Assembly: GCF_004519335.1 (NCBI RefSeq)
Contig: NZ_SOZD01000008.1
Span: 1 to 64,000, forward strand
Source: Jiella endophytica
GTDB lineage: Bacteria; Pseudomonadota; Alphaproteobacteria; Rhizobiales; Rhizobiaceae
Reading direction: 5' to 3'
DNA: 64,000 bases
In this document: piece after piece, positions 45,307 through 53,274 of the stretch
Layout: each line of letters starts with the position of its first letter
Numbering within the stretch: position 1 is the stretch's first letter
Made by a program: the position numbers and the translations under genes
Notes under the pieces: generated by a model
Told to the model about the DNA's origin: nothing
Database searches by the model: none
The model's input: only the letters and a program-made list of their open reading frames with translations

Positions 45307-47091
45307 ATGCGTAGGATTGATCGCAGTGCCCAGAGTTCCCGCCGGCTGCCCGCCCACGCCCTGAAGGGCGCCGGCCTCCTCACCGGATCGCTCGCAGCCG
45401 GGCTTCTTGCCGGCGCGGCCTTCGCCCAGCAGACACCCGCCCCCGCGGGCCAGCTGCTGAAGCCGACGATCGGTTCGCCACTGGCGGACCAGGCGCCCCG
45501 CCTGATCAATCCGACCCGCGTCCTCGTCACCCTCAAGGCCGGCGAAAACCGCGAGAGCCTGAAGACCGAGGCGTCACGCCGCCAGCGCGAATCCTCCGAC
45601 GGCCGGATGGACGCCGTCGTCGCCGCGATCGAAGCGGCGAGTGCCAGCGGCGGCCAGAGCCTCGTCGTCGAGCTGCCCGCGGCGAGCAACGAGCAGAGCG
45701 GCCGCCCCGCCGCTCCCGCCGTCCCCGCCGATCCGAACGACTTTGCCGCCAACCTCGCTCCGGACGCCGCCCATCTCGTCGAGGAACTGCGCCAGATGCC
45801 GCAGGTCGAGGCCGTCGAGCCGGACCTCTTCCTCTTCGCCAATCAGGGCTCCTCCGCGGCCGACAGCATCAATGCCATTCTCGGCGCCGGTCCTGCGCCG
45901 AACGCCGGGCGGCTTCCCGCGCCGGTCGCCCGCGGCAACGCGCCAGGCATCGGCAGCGCGCCGCAGCCTTTGCCGGGGCAAAGGCCGCTCGCCAACGCCG
46001 TGCCGCAGCTGTCGGACGATCCGTTCGCCGTCTTCCAGTGGCAACTTCTGGATCATGCCGAGACCTTCTCGGCCACCGCCCTGCCGGGTGGCACCGGCTT
46101 TCAGACCTGGCGGGACGCCCATCGCCAGCTCACCGGTCCGGCCCCGATCGTCGCGATCGTCGATACCGGCCTCGTCGCCGCCCACGAGGATCTCGACACC
46201 GAGCGGGTGCTGCCAGGCTACGATTTCATCTCGCTCGACCTCGTCGCCAATGACGGCGGCGGGCGTGATGCCGACGCCACCGATACCGGCGACGGCGCGC
46301 CTGCCGACCATTGCTTCAAGGGATCGCCGGCGACAGAGAGCAGCTGGCACGGCTCGCATGTCGCCGGCATCGCCGGCGCGACCCGAAGCGACAACCGCAT
46401 CGGCATCGGCTATCCGGGCGTTCCCGTCCGCATCGTTCCGGTGCGTGCCCTCGGTCGCTGCGGCGGCACCACCTCCGACATCATCGACGCGATGCGCTGG
46501 GCTGCCGGGCTGGCGGTCACCGGCGTTCCGGCGAACCCCAATCCGGCCAAGGTGATCAACATGTCGCTCGGCGGCCCCTCCGCCTGCCCGGTCGCCTATC
46601 AGGCGGCAGTGGACGAGGTGCTGGCCGCCGGCACGATCATCGTCGTCGCTGCCGGCAACAGCGCCGAGGATGCCCGTCAGACGACGCCCGCCAGCTGCAC
46701 CGGCGTCATCACCGTCGGAGCATCGGACGCGCGCGGCGTGATGACGCCTTATTCGAATTTCGGTCCCCGCATCGACATTCTCGCCCCCGGCGGCGACGTC
46801 ACCCGGGACGACGACGGCAACATGGTGCCCGACGGCATCGTCTCGATGGTCTCCGGCGGTTATGCGCCCTACCAGGGCACCTCCATGGCCTCGCCGCTGG
46901 TCGCCGCCGCGGTGGCGGCGCTGGCTTCGGAACGGCCGGCGATCACCGCCGCCGAAGCCCGCCAGGCGCTCGTCTCGACCGCCCTTCCCCGCTCCAGCAC
47001 CGAATGCCCGAAAGGCTGCGGGGCCGGGCTTCTTCAGCTTTCGCCGCCGGCCGACGCGCCGGCGACCTCCGTCGCCCGCTCTTCCCGATGA
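45307..47091 (+). CDS. Subtilisin-like (S8) exported serine protease
   Basis: 594 aa. Signal peptide (about residues 20-41), an inhibitor-I9-like propeptide region (RVLVTLKAGENRESLKTEA and VEAVEPDLFLFANQ), then SINAILGAG with PGIGSAPQPLPG, the segment shared with the 250-aa exported protein. The catalytic domain carries VAIVDTGL (Asp286), WHGSHVAGI (His348), SLGG, VAAGN and GTSMASPLVAA (Ser526). Cys pairs (DHCFKG, GRCGGT, SACPVA, ASCTGV, TECPKGCG) suggest a disulfide-stabilised secreted enzyme. Start with GAGAG adjoining the ATG. Confidence 0.88.
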   Translation: MRRIDRSAQSSRRLPAHALKGAGLLTGSLAAGLLAGAAFAQQTPAPAGQLLKPTIGSPLADQAPRLINPTRVLVTLKAGENRESLKTEASRRQRESSDGRMDAVVAAIEAASASGGQSLVVELPAASNEQSGRPAAPAVPADPNDFAANLAPDAAHLVEELRQMPQVEAVEPDLFLFANQGSSAADSINAILGAGPAPNAGRLPAPVARGNAPGIGSAPQPLPGQRPLANAVPQLSDDPFAVFQWQLLDHAETFSATALPGGTGFQTWRDAHRQLTGPAPIVAIVDTGLVAAHEDLDTERVLPGYDFISLDLVANDGGGRDADATDTGDGAPADHCFKGSPATESSWHGSHVAGIAGATRSDNRIGIGYPGVPVRIVPVRALGRCGGTTSDIIDAMRWAAGLAVTGVPANPNPAKVINMSLGGPSACPVAYQAAVDEVLAAGTIIVVAAGNSAEDARQTTPASCTGVITVGASDARGVMTPYSNFGPRIDILAPGGDVTRDDDGNMVPDGIVSMVSGGYAPYQGTSMASPLVAAAVAALASERPAITAAEARQALVSTALPRSSTECPKGCGAGLLQLSPPADAPATSVARSSR

Positions 47092-47156
47092 CGCCGGCCG
47101 CAATGCCTGGCGAATGAGCCCTTTCGCCCCCTTGAGTCAAAGTTACGAGGTACCTC

Positions 47157-47870
47157 ATGCCTAGGATCATCAGCATCGTCGCGGCCGTCGTCGGAGCGCT
47201 GACCCTCGCCGCCCCGGCGCTCGCCCAGTCCTGCGACACCTATCGCGTCGAGGCCCGGCTGCTCAACATGCGGGCCGAGCCGAACGTCTTCGGCACGATC
47301 CTCGACGTGTTGCGCTACAACGAACTCGTCTGCGTTTCGAGCAACCAGCCGGCGGGCGGGCAGGACTGGGGCCTGGTGGTGTCGAAGAGCCGGCCGGACG
47401 GCAGCGCCACCCAGAAGGTCGAGGGCTGGACGTCGCTGCGCTACCTCGCCAAAGTCGAGGCGCCTGCCGGCGGCCCCGCCCCGGTGGCCGGCGACGGCCA
47501 ACCCGGCGACGCGCAGCCGGGCGACGATACGGCGGCAGCGCCGCCCTCGACGGGCGACGCCCCGGCGGGCGGCGAGGATCCGGTGACGCTCAACTTCAGC
47601 GACCCGGTGCCCTTCGGTCCCTTCCCGGTGCGCGGCCGCAGCATCGAACAGCTCGCCAACAGCCTGCCCCTGTTCTCGCCGATCGAGGGCCTGCCGGAAA
47701 CCCGCTGGAAGAAGCAGTGCACCTCCTGCCACCAGTGGAACAAGGACAGGCTCTGCGACCAGGGCAAGTCCTACATGGCGAACCCCGCGAGCATCATCCG
47801 CATCCAGCATCCCTATGGCGGGCCCTACAAGAAGGCGCTCTCCACCTGGGCGGCCAGCGGCTGCCAATAG
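47157..47870 (+). CDS. Exported SH3-domain protein with a CxxCH haem motif
   Basis: 237 aa. Signal peptide ending APALA; an SH3_3-like domain (YRVEARLLNMRAEPNVFGTI, then GWTSLRYLAKVEA); a Pro/Gly/Ala/Asp linker; and a C-terminal domain with KQCTSCHQWNKDRLCDQG, a single c-type haem motif. The C-terminus (YGGPYKKALSTWAASGCQ) has no recognised fold. Possibly a small periplasmic electron carrier tethered by its SH3 domain. Haem attachment is inferred from CxxCH only. The start follows GAGGTACCTC. Confidence 0.68.
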   Translation: MPRIISIVAAVVGALTLAAPALAQSCDTYRVEARLLNMRAEPNVFGTILDVLRYNELVCVSSNQPAGGQDWGLVVSKSRPDGSATQKVEGWTSLRYLAKVEAPAGGPAPVAGDGQPGDAQPGDDTAAAPPSTGDAPAGGEDPVTLNFSDPVPFGPFPVRGRSIEQLANSLPLFSPIEGLPETRWKKQCTSCHQWNKDRLCDQGKSYMANPASIIRIQHPYGGPYKKALSTWAASGCQ

Positions 47871-47933
47871 AGCCCGACGAACGCGCCGCTTCGCTGGCGG
47901 CCCCTTTCAGACAAGGCGAAAAAGGAGCGTCCC

Positions 47934-48863
47934 ATGCTCATCAGACAGATGATGCCGGCAGCAGGCGTGATCGCGGCGATGCTGTGCCTCGCCGGCGAGG
48001 CCGGAGCCTGCGAGTTCTACGAGGCGATCGACAGCCGGACCGAACTCTTCGACAAGCCCGACGCCGGCGCAGGGCTCGCCGTCGCCATCCTCCCCGAGGC
48101 GACGCAGGCCTGCGTCATGGAGGAACATTCGGATGGCGCCGGCAACACCTGGCACCGGCTCGAATTCTATACCGTCGCCAACGTAAAATATAACGTCGAC
48201 GGCTGGGTGAAGGCGCCGTCCGGCGCACCGCCCGCCCCGGACGGCACCAGCGTCGCCGCGGTCACCGCCGCGACGCCGGAATCGGCGCGGGGCGAGGCCT
48301 CAGCCCCGGAGCCGAGCGCGAAGGCGGCGTTCTTCTCCCACGGCTGGAGCCTCGACAAGGCCCGCTCGCGGCTGAACTTCGTCACCATCAAGAAGGGCAC
48401 CGTCGTCGAGACCCACCAGTTCGGCGATCTCACTGGCTCGGTGACCCCTGGCGGCGAAGCGGAGGTGAAGATCCGGCTGGAATCGGTCTCGACCGGCATC
48501 GACATCCGCGACGTCAGGATGCGCTTCCTGCTCTTCGACGTGGAGCAGTTCCCGGAAGCGACGATCACCGCCAAGTTCGATCCGGCCCAGATCGACTCGC
48601 TCTTCGACAATGCGCAGATCAGCTACGAACTGCCGGTGACCCTGTCGATCCACGGCGTCAGCAAGGAGCTGATGGTCCCGGTCGTCATCTCGAAGCTCGG
48701 CGACGGGCTGGTGGCGGTGAGTTCGGCCAAGCCGGTCACCGTCTCGACCGCCGACTTCAACATGCAGGACGGGCTGCAGAAGCTCAGCGAGGCCGCCGGC
48801 GACATCCCGATCACGCCCTCCTCGCCGGTGACCTTCGAGCTCGCCTTCGTGCCGGCCAGCTGA
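47934..48863 (+). CDS. Exported SH3-like/YceI fusion protein
   Basis: 309 aa. Signal peptide ending GEAGA, then an SH3-like domain (CEFYEAIDSRTELFDKPDAG, then NVDGWVKAP) resembling that of the preceding gene, an Ala/Pro/Ser linker, and a YceI-type lipocalin-fold domain (residues about 135-305): WSLDKARSRLNFVTIKKG, HQFGDLTGSVTPGG, RFLLFDVEQFPEATITAKFD. YceI proteins bind isoprenoid quinones or similar lipids. Together with the CxxCH protein this suggests a quinone or electron-transfer role at the periplasmic face of the membrane. Last gene of the unusual run. Confidence 0.78.
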   Translation: MLIRQMMPAAGVIAAMLCLAGEAGACEFYEAIDSRTELFDKPDAGAGLAVAILPEATQACVMEEHSDGAGNTWHRLEFYTVANVKYNVDGWVKAPSGAPPAPDGTSVAAVTAATPESARGEASAPEPSAKAAFFSHGWSLDKARSRLNFVTIKKGTVVETHQFGDLTGSVTPGGEAEVKIRLESVSTGIDIRDVRMRFLLFDVEQFPEATITAKFDPAQIDSLFDNAQISYELPVTLSIHGVSKELMVPVVISKLGDGLVAVSSAKPVTVSTADFNMQDGLQKLSEAAGDIPITPSSPVTFELAFVPAS

Positions 48864-48992
48864 CCGGCGAGGCGGCGCAAGCGCGTGGCCGGCTCTCGCC
48901 CGGCATCTCGGGCGGACCCGCCGGGCGAGGCTTCAAACTTTCGGCGCCGGCGAAGTGTTGACTTCGGCGGCGCCACTTCGCATCTGCAGGAC

Positions 48993-49556
48993 ATGCGCGT
49001 TGCCGAAGCCGATATCCTCATCATTCCCGGCTACAAGGGATCACCGGACGATCACTGGCAGAGCCGTTGGGAGCGCAAGCTCTCGACCGCCCGCCGGGTC
49101 CATCAGCTGGAATGGTCGAAGCCCGTCGTCGACGACTGGACCGACGCGGTTGCAGATGCAGTGAACGGCTGCGAAAGGCCGGTCGTCCTCGTCGCCCATT
49201 CGCTCGGCGTCGCCGCGGCGATCCAGGCGCTGCCGAAGATCAACCGGCCGATCGCCGGCGGCTTCTTCGTCGCACCGCCGGACGTTGCGGACGAGGCGAT
49301 CCGGCCGAAGCATCTGCGCACCTTCGGCCCCTATCCGCGCGATCCGCTGCCTTTTCCGAGCCTCGTCGTCGCCAGCCGCAACGACATGTTCTCGTCCTTC
49401 GACGCCGCCGAGGACATCGCCGGCGCCTGGGGATCGCTGTTCGTCGACGCTGGCGACGTCGGCCACGTCAATGCCGAGAGCGGCCATGGTCCCTGGCCGG
49501 AGGGTCTGTTGACCTTCGGCCGCTTCATGAGCCAGCTGCCGCGGCCGGGCGACTGA
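48993..49556 (+). CDS. RBBP9/YdeN-family alpha/beta hydrolase
   Basis: 187 aa. Starts ILIIPGYKGSPDDHWQSRWE, the family's signature, with nucleophile Ser in VLVAHSLGVAAAI, then the conserved Asp in VVASRNDMFSSF and the terminal His in AGHVNAESGHGPWP-type region (GDVGHVNAESG). Small serine hydrolase of unknown substrate. The start at 48993 is preceded by GCAGGAC; the longer frame is not needed. It is convergent with the ATPase zeta gene. Confidence 0.85.
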   Translation: MRVAEADILIIPGYKGSPDDHWQSRWERKLSTARRVHQLEWSKPVVDDWTDAVADAVNGCERPVVLVAHSLGVAAAIQALPKINRPIAGGFFVAPPDVADEAIRPKHLRTFGPYPRDPLPFPSLVVASRNDMFSSFDAAEDIAGAWGSLFVDAGDVGHVNAESGHGPWPEGLLTFGRFMSQLPRPGD

Positions 49557-49595
49557 GTGCCTGCCCTTGCTGCCGGTTTTGCCGGCAGCCGGCGG

Positions 49596-49913
49596 TCAGT
49601 CGTTGCGGAGCTGGGTCTCGGCCTCGGCGAGGAACTCGCCCATATGGCGGTGGATCTGGTGGTCCGACTGGTCGACGCCAGCGCCGTCGAAATCGGCCCT
49701 CAGCTTCTGGAAGATGCCGTCGTCGCCAGGTGTCTGGAAGGCGACGTTGATGACGTCCTGCGCATAGCGCGTCGCGTCCTCGCCGCTGAGGCCCAGCTTT
49801 TCCGCCGCCCACAGCCCGAGCAGCTTGTTGCGCCGCGCCTCGATGCGGAACCGCAGCTCCTGATCGTGGACGTAGCGCGACTCGAAATCCTGGGCGCGAT
49901 CGTTGAAGGACAT
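49596..49913 (-). CDS. ATPase inhibitor subunit zeta (DUF1476)
   Basis: 105 aa. Matches the alphaproteobacterial DUF1476 family nearly end to end: NDRAQDFESRYVHDQELRFR, LLGLWAAEKLGLSGEDATRY and a C-terminal helix (HQIHRHMGEFLAEAETQLRN). In Paracoccus this protein is the zeta subunit that inhibits ATP hydrolysis by F1Fo-ATP synthase through its N-terminal segment. Start at 49913 with GAGGAAACACGGC. Not near any atp gene here, as is usual. Confidence 0.88.
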   Translation of the reverse strand: MSFNDRAQDFESRYVHDQELRFRIEARRNKLLGLWAAEKLGLSGEDATRYAQDVINVAFQTPGDDGIFQKLRADFDGAGVDQSDHQIHRHMGEFLAEAETQLRND

Positions 49914-50037
49914 GCCGTGTTTCCTCAGCTGTGGGCCCGTGCCGGGCGGGTCGTTCCTGACATAAGGAAAGATCGGCGCTTTTTGAAGCCGATTCCTCCC
50001 TTCCGTCACAGCGATCCGGGCGCAGGCTGGCGATCCG

Positions 50038-50409
50038 TCAGCCGCGGCTGAGTTCGGCCCGGATCTGGCGCAGTTCGAGCCGCAGTTCCTGGACCTCCCG
50101 GGTGAGATCGCGGGCAAGATCGCCGAGCGCCTCGGCGTGCTGGACGGCCGTGTGGCCGCTCTCCCGCGCCCGCTCGGCAGATCGCCGGTCGAGGTCGCGC
50201 ATGGTCAGCGACAGCCCCTCGACCGACGCCGCCAGATGACGCACCGAAACGCCGTCGACCAGCGCCGCGTCGAGGCGCGCGGGTTCCGATGTCTCGCCGG
50301 TCCTCTCGCCGCTCTTCAGCCCCAGCTTGAGAACGACGGTGGACACGGCGACGCCGAAGCCGCCGCCGATCCACAGCACCCATTCGGGAAGCGTGCTTGC
50401 GTCAAACAT
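50038..50409 (-). CDS. Small single-helix membrane protein with coiled coil (phage lysis cassette)
   Basis: 123 aa. One N-terminal membrane helix (LPEWVLWIGGGFGVAVSTVV) and a long C-terminal coiled coil (TREVQELRLELRQIRAELSR). Its ATG overlaps the stop of the preceding gene. Together with the M15 endolysin and two other membrane proteins, it looks like a phage lysis module; a spanin-like or accessory holin role is guesswork. Confidence 0.6.
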   Translation of the reverse strand: MFDASTLPEWVLWIGGGFGVAVSTVVLKLGLKSGERTGETSEPARLDAALVDGVSVRHLAASVEGLSLTMRDLDRRSAERARESGHTAVQHAEALGDLARDLTREVQELRLELRQIRAELSRG

Positions 50410-50830
50410 CGTCGCGGCAGCCCTTCTCCTCGCCGATCCAATAGAGGCAGAAGAGCGCAAGGATGGTGATCGCGCCGTTGCCGGCAGCGCCCGGGCTCGG
50501 CAGGCCGCTCCTCGCCGCTCCGATCGTGTAAGCGGCAGTGATCAGGGCATAGACGATCGACCCGGCAAAGCAGCAGGTCGCCCGCACCGTCGAGGTGAGG
50601 TTCTGCAGCACGCCGTTGACCACCAGCCCGGCCGCCCAGGTGAGCCCGAGCGCCAGCGCCAGCGCTCCGGTCGGGACCTCGCCGAGCACCGCGTCGAACG
50701 CCGCATAGCCCGGCGCGGAAAACGTCGCGCCGGGCAGGAGCAGGGTCAGGCCGAAGAGCGCCAGATTGAGGGCGCAGAACCATTCCGACGCCCGCTTGCG
50801 CGCCTTCTTCCGCACATGGACGAGGATCAT
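50402..50830 (-). CDS. Four-helix membrane protein (lysis cassette, holin candidate)
   Basis: 142 aa with about four membrane helices (ALNLALFGLTLLLPGATF, ALALALGLTWAAGLVV, CCFAGSIVYALITAAYTI, AITILALFCLYWI) and a basic N-terminus (HVRKKARKRASEW). The ATG overlaps the preceding gene's stop as TGATG. Not matched to a named family; a holin-like role is suggested by position next to an endolysin. Confidence 0.6.
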   Translation of the reverse strand: MILVHVRKKARKRASEWFCALNLALFGLTLLLPGATFSAPGYAAFDAVLGEVPTGALALALGLTWAAGLVVNGVLQNLTSTVRATCCFAGSIVYALITAAYTIGAARSGLPSPGAAGNGAITILALFCLYWIGEEKGCRDDV

Positions 50831-51030
50831 CACCGCTCGTCCGCCGCGGCGTTTTTCGGCGCCAGATAGACGACGGCAAAGCCGAGCAGCGCGTTGAAGA
50901 CGCCGAGCCCCAGCCAGGCGTACCAGGGCATCTCGACACCGTCGGGCACGGTGGCGAAGACGGTGGTGCCGGTGGCGGCGATGGTCGCGCCGGTGGCCGC
51001 GATGGCCTTGGCGATCTTGGCGATATCCAT
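50830..51030 (-). CDS. Small two-helix membrane protein (lysis cassette, holin candidate)
   Basis: 66 aa. Two hydrophobic segments (AKAIAATGATIAATGTTVFA and AWLGLGVFNALLGFAVVYLA), a short linker and a charged tail: a typical class II holin layout. AAAGGACCTCTC precedes the ATG. It sits directly downstream of the endolysin gene, with translational coupling to the next gene. Confidence 0.6.
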   Translation of the reverse strand: MDIAKIAKAIAATGATIAATGTTVFATVPDGVEMPWYAWLGLGVFNALLGFAVVYLAPKNAAADER

Positions 51031-51110
51031 GAGAGGTCCTTTCCGGTGATCGGGGGATGGGATCGGCGACGGACGCTTGCGCTCGCCCGCTTATCGGCTT
51101 TCCTGCGGCC

Positions 51111-51839
51111 TCAGAGCCGCGCTGCCTGGACATGCATGAAGTCGTAGTTCCGCGCCCGGCCGAGGGAGAGCCAGCCTTCGGCCTCGAAGGCCTGCCAGAA
51201 CGGCAGGGCGTCGGAGTGGGACAGCCGGGCCTGCGGCACGCCCCATTTCAGCTGGTTGCGCTCGGGATCGAAATCGATCGCAATGCCCCAGGCATGCATC
51301 GACCAGGCCGAGCCGCCGCGCATCCGGCGAACGTTCAGCGAGCCGCCGAAGAGATCGATGCCGAGCGCCGCACGGTCGGCCGCAGAATAGGTCTGGGCGG
51401 CGCGCTGCAGCACCCGGGTCGCGGACGCAGCCACCTTCTCGTGCAGCGTCATCGTCTTCACCCGCGTCGTCTTCGACCAGGCGAGCACCATGTCGAAGGG
51501 CACCTCGATCCGCGTCTGGCGGGTGCCGACTGCGCCGTAGAATGCCGGAACGCCGCTCTGCCGCGGCCAGGTGTTGCCGACGAGGGCAATTTTCTGCACC
51601 TCCGCCTCGGGCACCTCGCGATGCTCGACGGCGGCCGCGGTCTTAGGATCGACCCGGCTCGACGACTGCCTGAGGGCCGAGACGACGGCCTCGTCGGCCA
51701 TGCCGTCGACGGGCAACGCCTTCGCCGCCTCGAATGCGCGGATCGCCGCCGTGGTGATCGGGCCGACGACGCCGTCGATCGGCCCGCAGGCAAATCCGTG
51801 CGCCGTCAGCCGGCTCTGCAGCCAGGCTTCGAATGTCAT
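51111..51839 (-). CDS. Peptidoglycan-binding / M15-type peptidase, endolysin-like
   Basis: 242 aa. N-terminal PG_binding_1 domain (LTAHGFACGPIDGVVGPITT, then AIRAFEAAKALPVDG) and a C-terminal M15_4-type D-Ala-D-Ala/L-Ala-D-Glu peptidase domain with SMHAWGIAIDFDP (Ser-x-His-xxx-Gly-x-Ala-x-Asp zinc motif) and FMHVQAARL. No signal peptide, as in phage endolysins. Start with GAAGGAGCGAACC. It leads a minus-strand cassette of three small membrane-protein genes but no phage structural genes are seen in the window. Confidence 0.8.
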   Translation of the reverse strand: MTFEAWLQSRLTAHGFACGPIDGVVGPITTAAIRAFEAAKALPVDGMADEAVVSALRQSSSRVDPKTAAAVEHREVPEAEVQKIALVGNTWPRQSGVPAFYGAVGTRQTRIEVPFDMVLAWSKTTRVKTMTLHEKVAASATRVLQRAAQTYSAADRAALGIDLFGGSLNVRRMRGGSAWSMHAWGIAIDFDPERNQLKWGVPQARLSHSDALPFWQAFEAEGWLSLGRARNYDFMHVQAARL

Positions 51840-51871
51840 GGTTCGCTCCTTCGATGGGGATCGTGAAAACG

Positions 51872-51903
51872 AAAAAGCCCGGCACGCTGGAAGCGCACCG
51901 GGC
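51872..51903 (-). terminator. Strong terminator just upstream of the lysis cassette
   Basis: Minus strand: GCCCGGTGCGC, loop TTCCA, GCGTGCCGGGC, then TTTTT. The 11-bp stem has two G-U pairs. It would end a transcript started upstream at about 52090 or act as an attenuator for the endolysin operon that begins 33 nt later. Confidence 0.75.
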
Positions 51904-52089
51904 GATCATGTCGTGGAGAGGCTCAGGCCCGGAGTGTCGGCCAGCAGGCCACGCCCGCGTTCAGGCTCGAATGCCTCGCCTGAAGCCTATGGAGATCGGA
52001 ACTGGCAGGAGAAGATTTGTCAGCGTCGACATCGGTGGCAGCCGACACCCTGTCGGCCGCGCCTAAAACGGGGCGGCAGACCCGATGTT
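51904..52089 (-). ncRNA. Candidate small RNA or attenuated leader
   Basis: A minus-strand promoter-like pair at 52095-52123 and the terminator at 51872-51903 bracket about 185 nt without a coding frame. If both signals act, the product is a short RNA or the attenuated leader of the lysis cassette. The same bases could instead serve as a plus-strand promoter for the phosphatase gene. Confidence 0.25.
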
Positions 52090-52094
52090 CCTGA

Positions 52095-52123
52095 TTTGTA
52101 CTACAGGTTGCGTGACGTATCAA
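52095..52123 (-). promoter_or_regulatory. Promoter-like pair TTGATA-N17-TACAAA
   Basis: Minus strand: -35 TTGATA (52123-52118), spacer 17 nt, -10 TACAAA (52100-52095). On the plus strand the overlapping TTGTAC-N16-TATCAA would face the phosphatase gene at 52308. Direction is undecided. Confidence 0.35.
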
Positions 52124-52307
52124 GAGCGTTTCGTCAGCGACCCTTCGCAAAACGCCCCATCGCGGCAGCGATCTCGGAACCGACCCGGACGCTCAGCCTG
52201 CGGGACATGGCATCCACGACCGCCCGCGGCCTTGACGCTCGCCTGCCGCCCTCAGCATAAGGATCCGCCTCGCCGCAGCGACGGCCCGGGACAGGAGGAA
52301 GCAGCGC

Positions 52308-52997
52308 ATGGCCGGCATCGTCATCTTCGATCTCGACGGCACGCTGGTCGACACCGCGCCGGATCTCGCCGCCGCTCTCAATCATTGCCTCGGCGTCGAC
52401 GGTCACGAGGCGGATGCGCTGGCCGTCGTTCGTCCCCATGCCGGCCACGGCGCCCGCGCCATGCTCACCGCCGCCTATGAGCGCCGCGGGCGGGTCCTGA
52501 CCGAGCCGGAGATGGAAGCCGCGCTGGAACGCTTTCTCGACCACTATGCGGCGCATATCGCCGATCGGTCGCGTCCCTATCCGAACGTCGTTTCGGCGAT
52601 GGACGGCCTTGCCGGTGCCGGCTACCGGCTCGCCGTCTGCACCAACAAGCGCGAGGGCCTGGCAACGCTGCTCCTCGAGACGCTCGGTCTTGCCGACCGC
52701 TTCGCGGCGATCTGCGGCGCCGACACCGTGGCCTTCCGCAAGCCGCACCCTGCCCATATCGAAGCGACGATCGAGCGAGCCGGCGCGGCGAGGGAGCGGG
52801 CATTGATGATCGGCGATTCCGCCGCCGACATCGAATCGGCCTTCGCCGCGAAGGTCCCCTCGGTGCTCGTCGATTTCGGCTATGCGCCCGACGCCGCGGC
52901 CCGCGGCAGAGCCTCGGCCAAGATCACCGACTATGCCGAACTGACGCCGGCCTTCGTCGCCCGGTTGATCTCCGGCGGGGCCGGCGACCTGCCATAG
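52308..52997 (+). CDS. gph: HAD phosphatase, phosphoglycolate phosphatase-like
   Basis: 229 aa. HAD motif I IVIFDLDGTLVDTAPDLA with nucleophile Asp, the cap region with SRPYPNVVSAMDGLAGAG, motif II AVCTNKREG, the phosphate-binding Lys in FRKPHPAHI and motif IV MIGDSAADIESA. Best fits Gph, which removes 2-phosphoglycolate made during DNA repair or photorespiration, but the HAD family is broad. Strong AGGAGG ribosome binding site. Confidence 0.82.
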   Translation: MAGIVIFDLDGTLVDTAPDLAAALNHCLGVDGHEADALAVVRPHAGHGARAMLTAAYERRGRVLTEPEMEAALERFLDHYAAHIADRSRPYPNVVSAMDGLAGAGYRLAVCTNKREGLATLLLETLGLADRFAAICGADTVAFRKPHPAHIEATIERAGAARERALMIGDSAADIESAFAAKVPSVLVDFGYAPDAAARGRASAKITDYAELTPAFVARLISGGAGDLP

Positions 52998-53199
52998 GCG
53001 ATCCACCGCCTCTCGCCGTGACCGCGGCCCAATGGAATGCGCTGCCGTGACGATCGGCTATTGACGGAAGCTGCCGACGAGCCCTATAGGCAGCCCTTGC
53101 GTCGCCAGCGGCGCCGAGCGCGTATCCAGAAAAGTGTGAGGCGGATGTCCGCCGGAAACGTGCGGGACGAAAGACGGCATCGCCCCCGAAGGCGGATGC

Positions 53200-53274
53200 G
53201 GGCGCGTAGCTCAGCGGGAGAGCACTTCGTTCACACCGAAGGGGTCACAGGTTCGATCCCTGTCGCGCCCACCA
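53200..53274 (+). tRNA. tRNA-Val (anticodon CAC)
   Basis: Complete cloverleaf: acceptor GGGCGCG/CGCGCCC, D stem GCTC/GAGC, anticodon stem CTTCG/CGAAG with loop TTCACAC (anticodon CAC), T stem ACAGG/CCTGT with TTCGATC, and encoded CCA. Decodes GUG. 75 nt. Confidence 0.93.

Noticed and set aside
52134-53006. Long minus-strand frame opposite the phosphatase gene
   Set aside because: It is the mirror of the HAD gene in a GC-rich genome; the plus-strand product has all HAD motifs.
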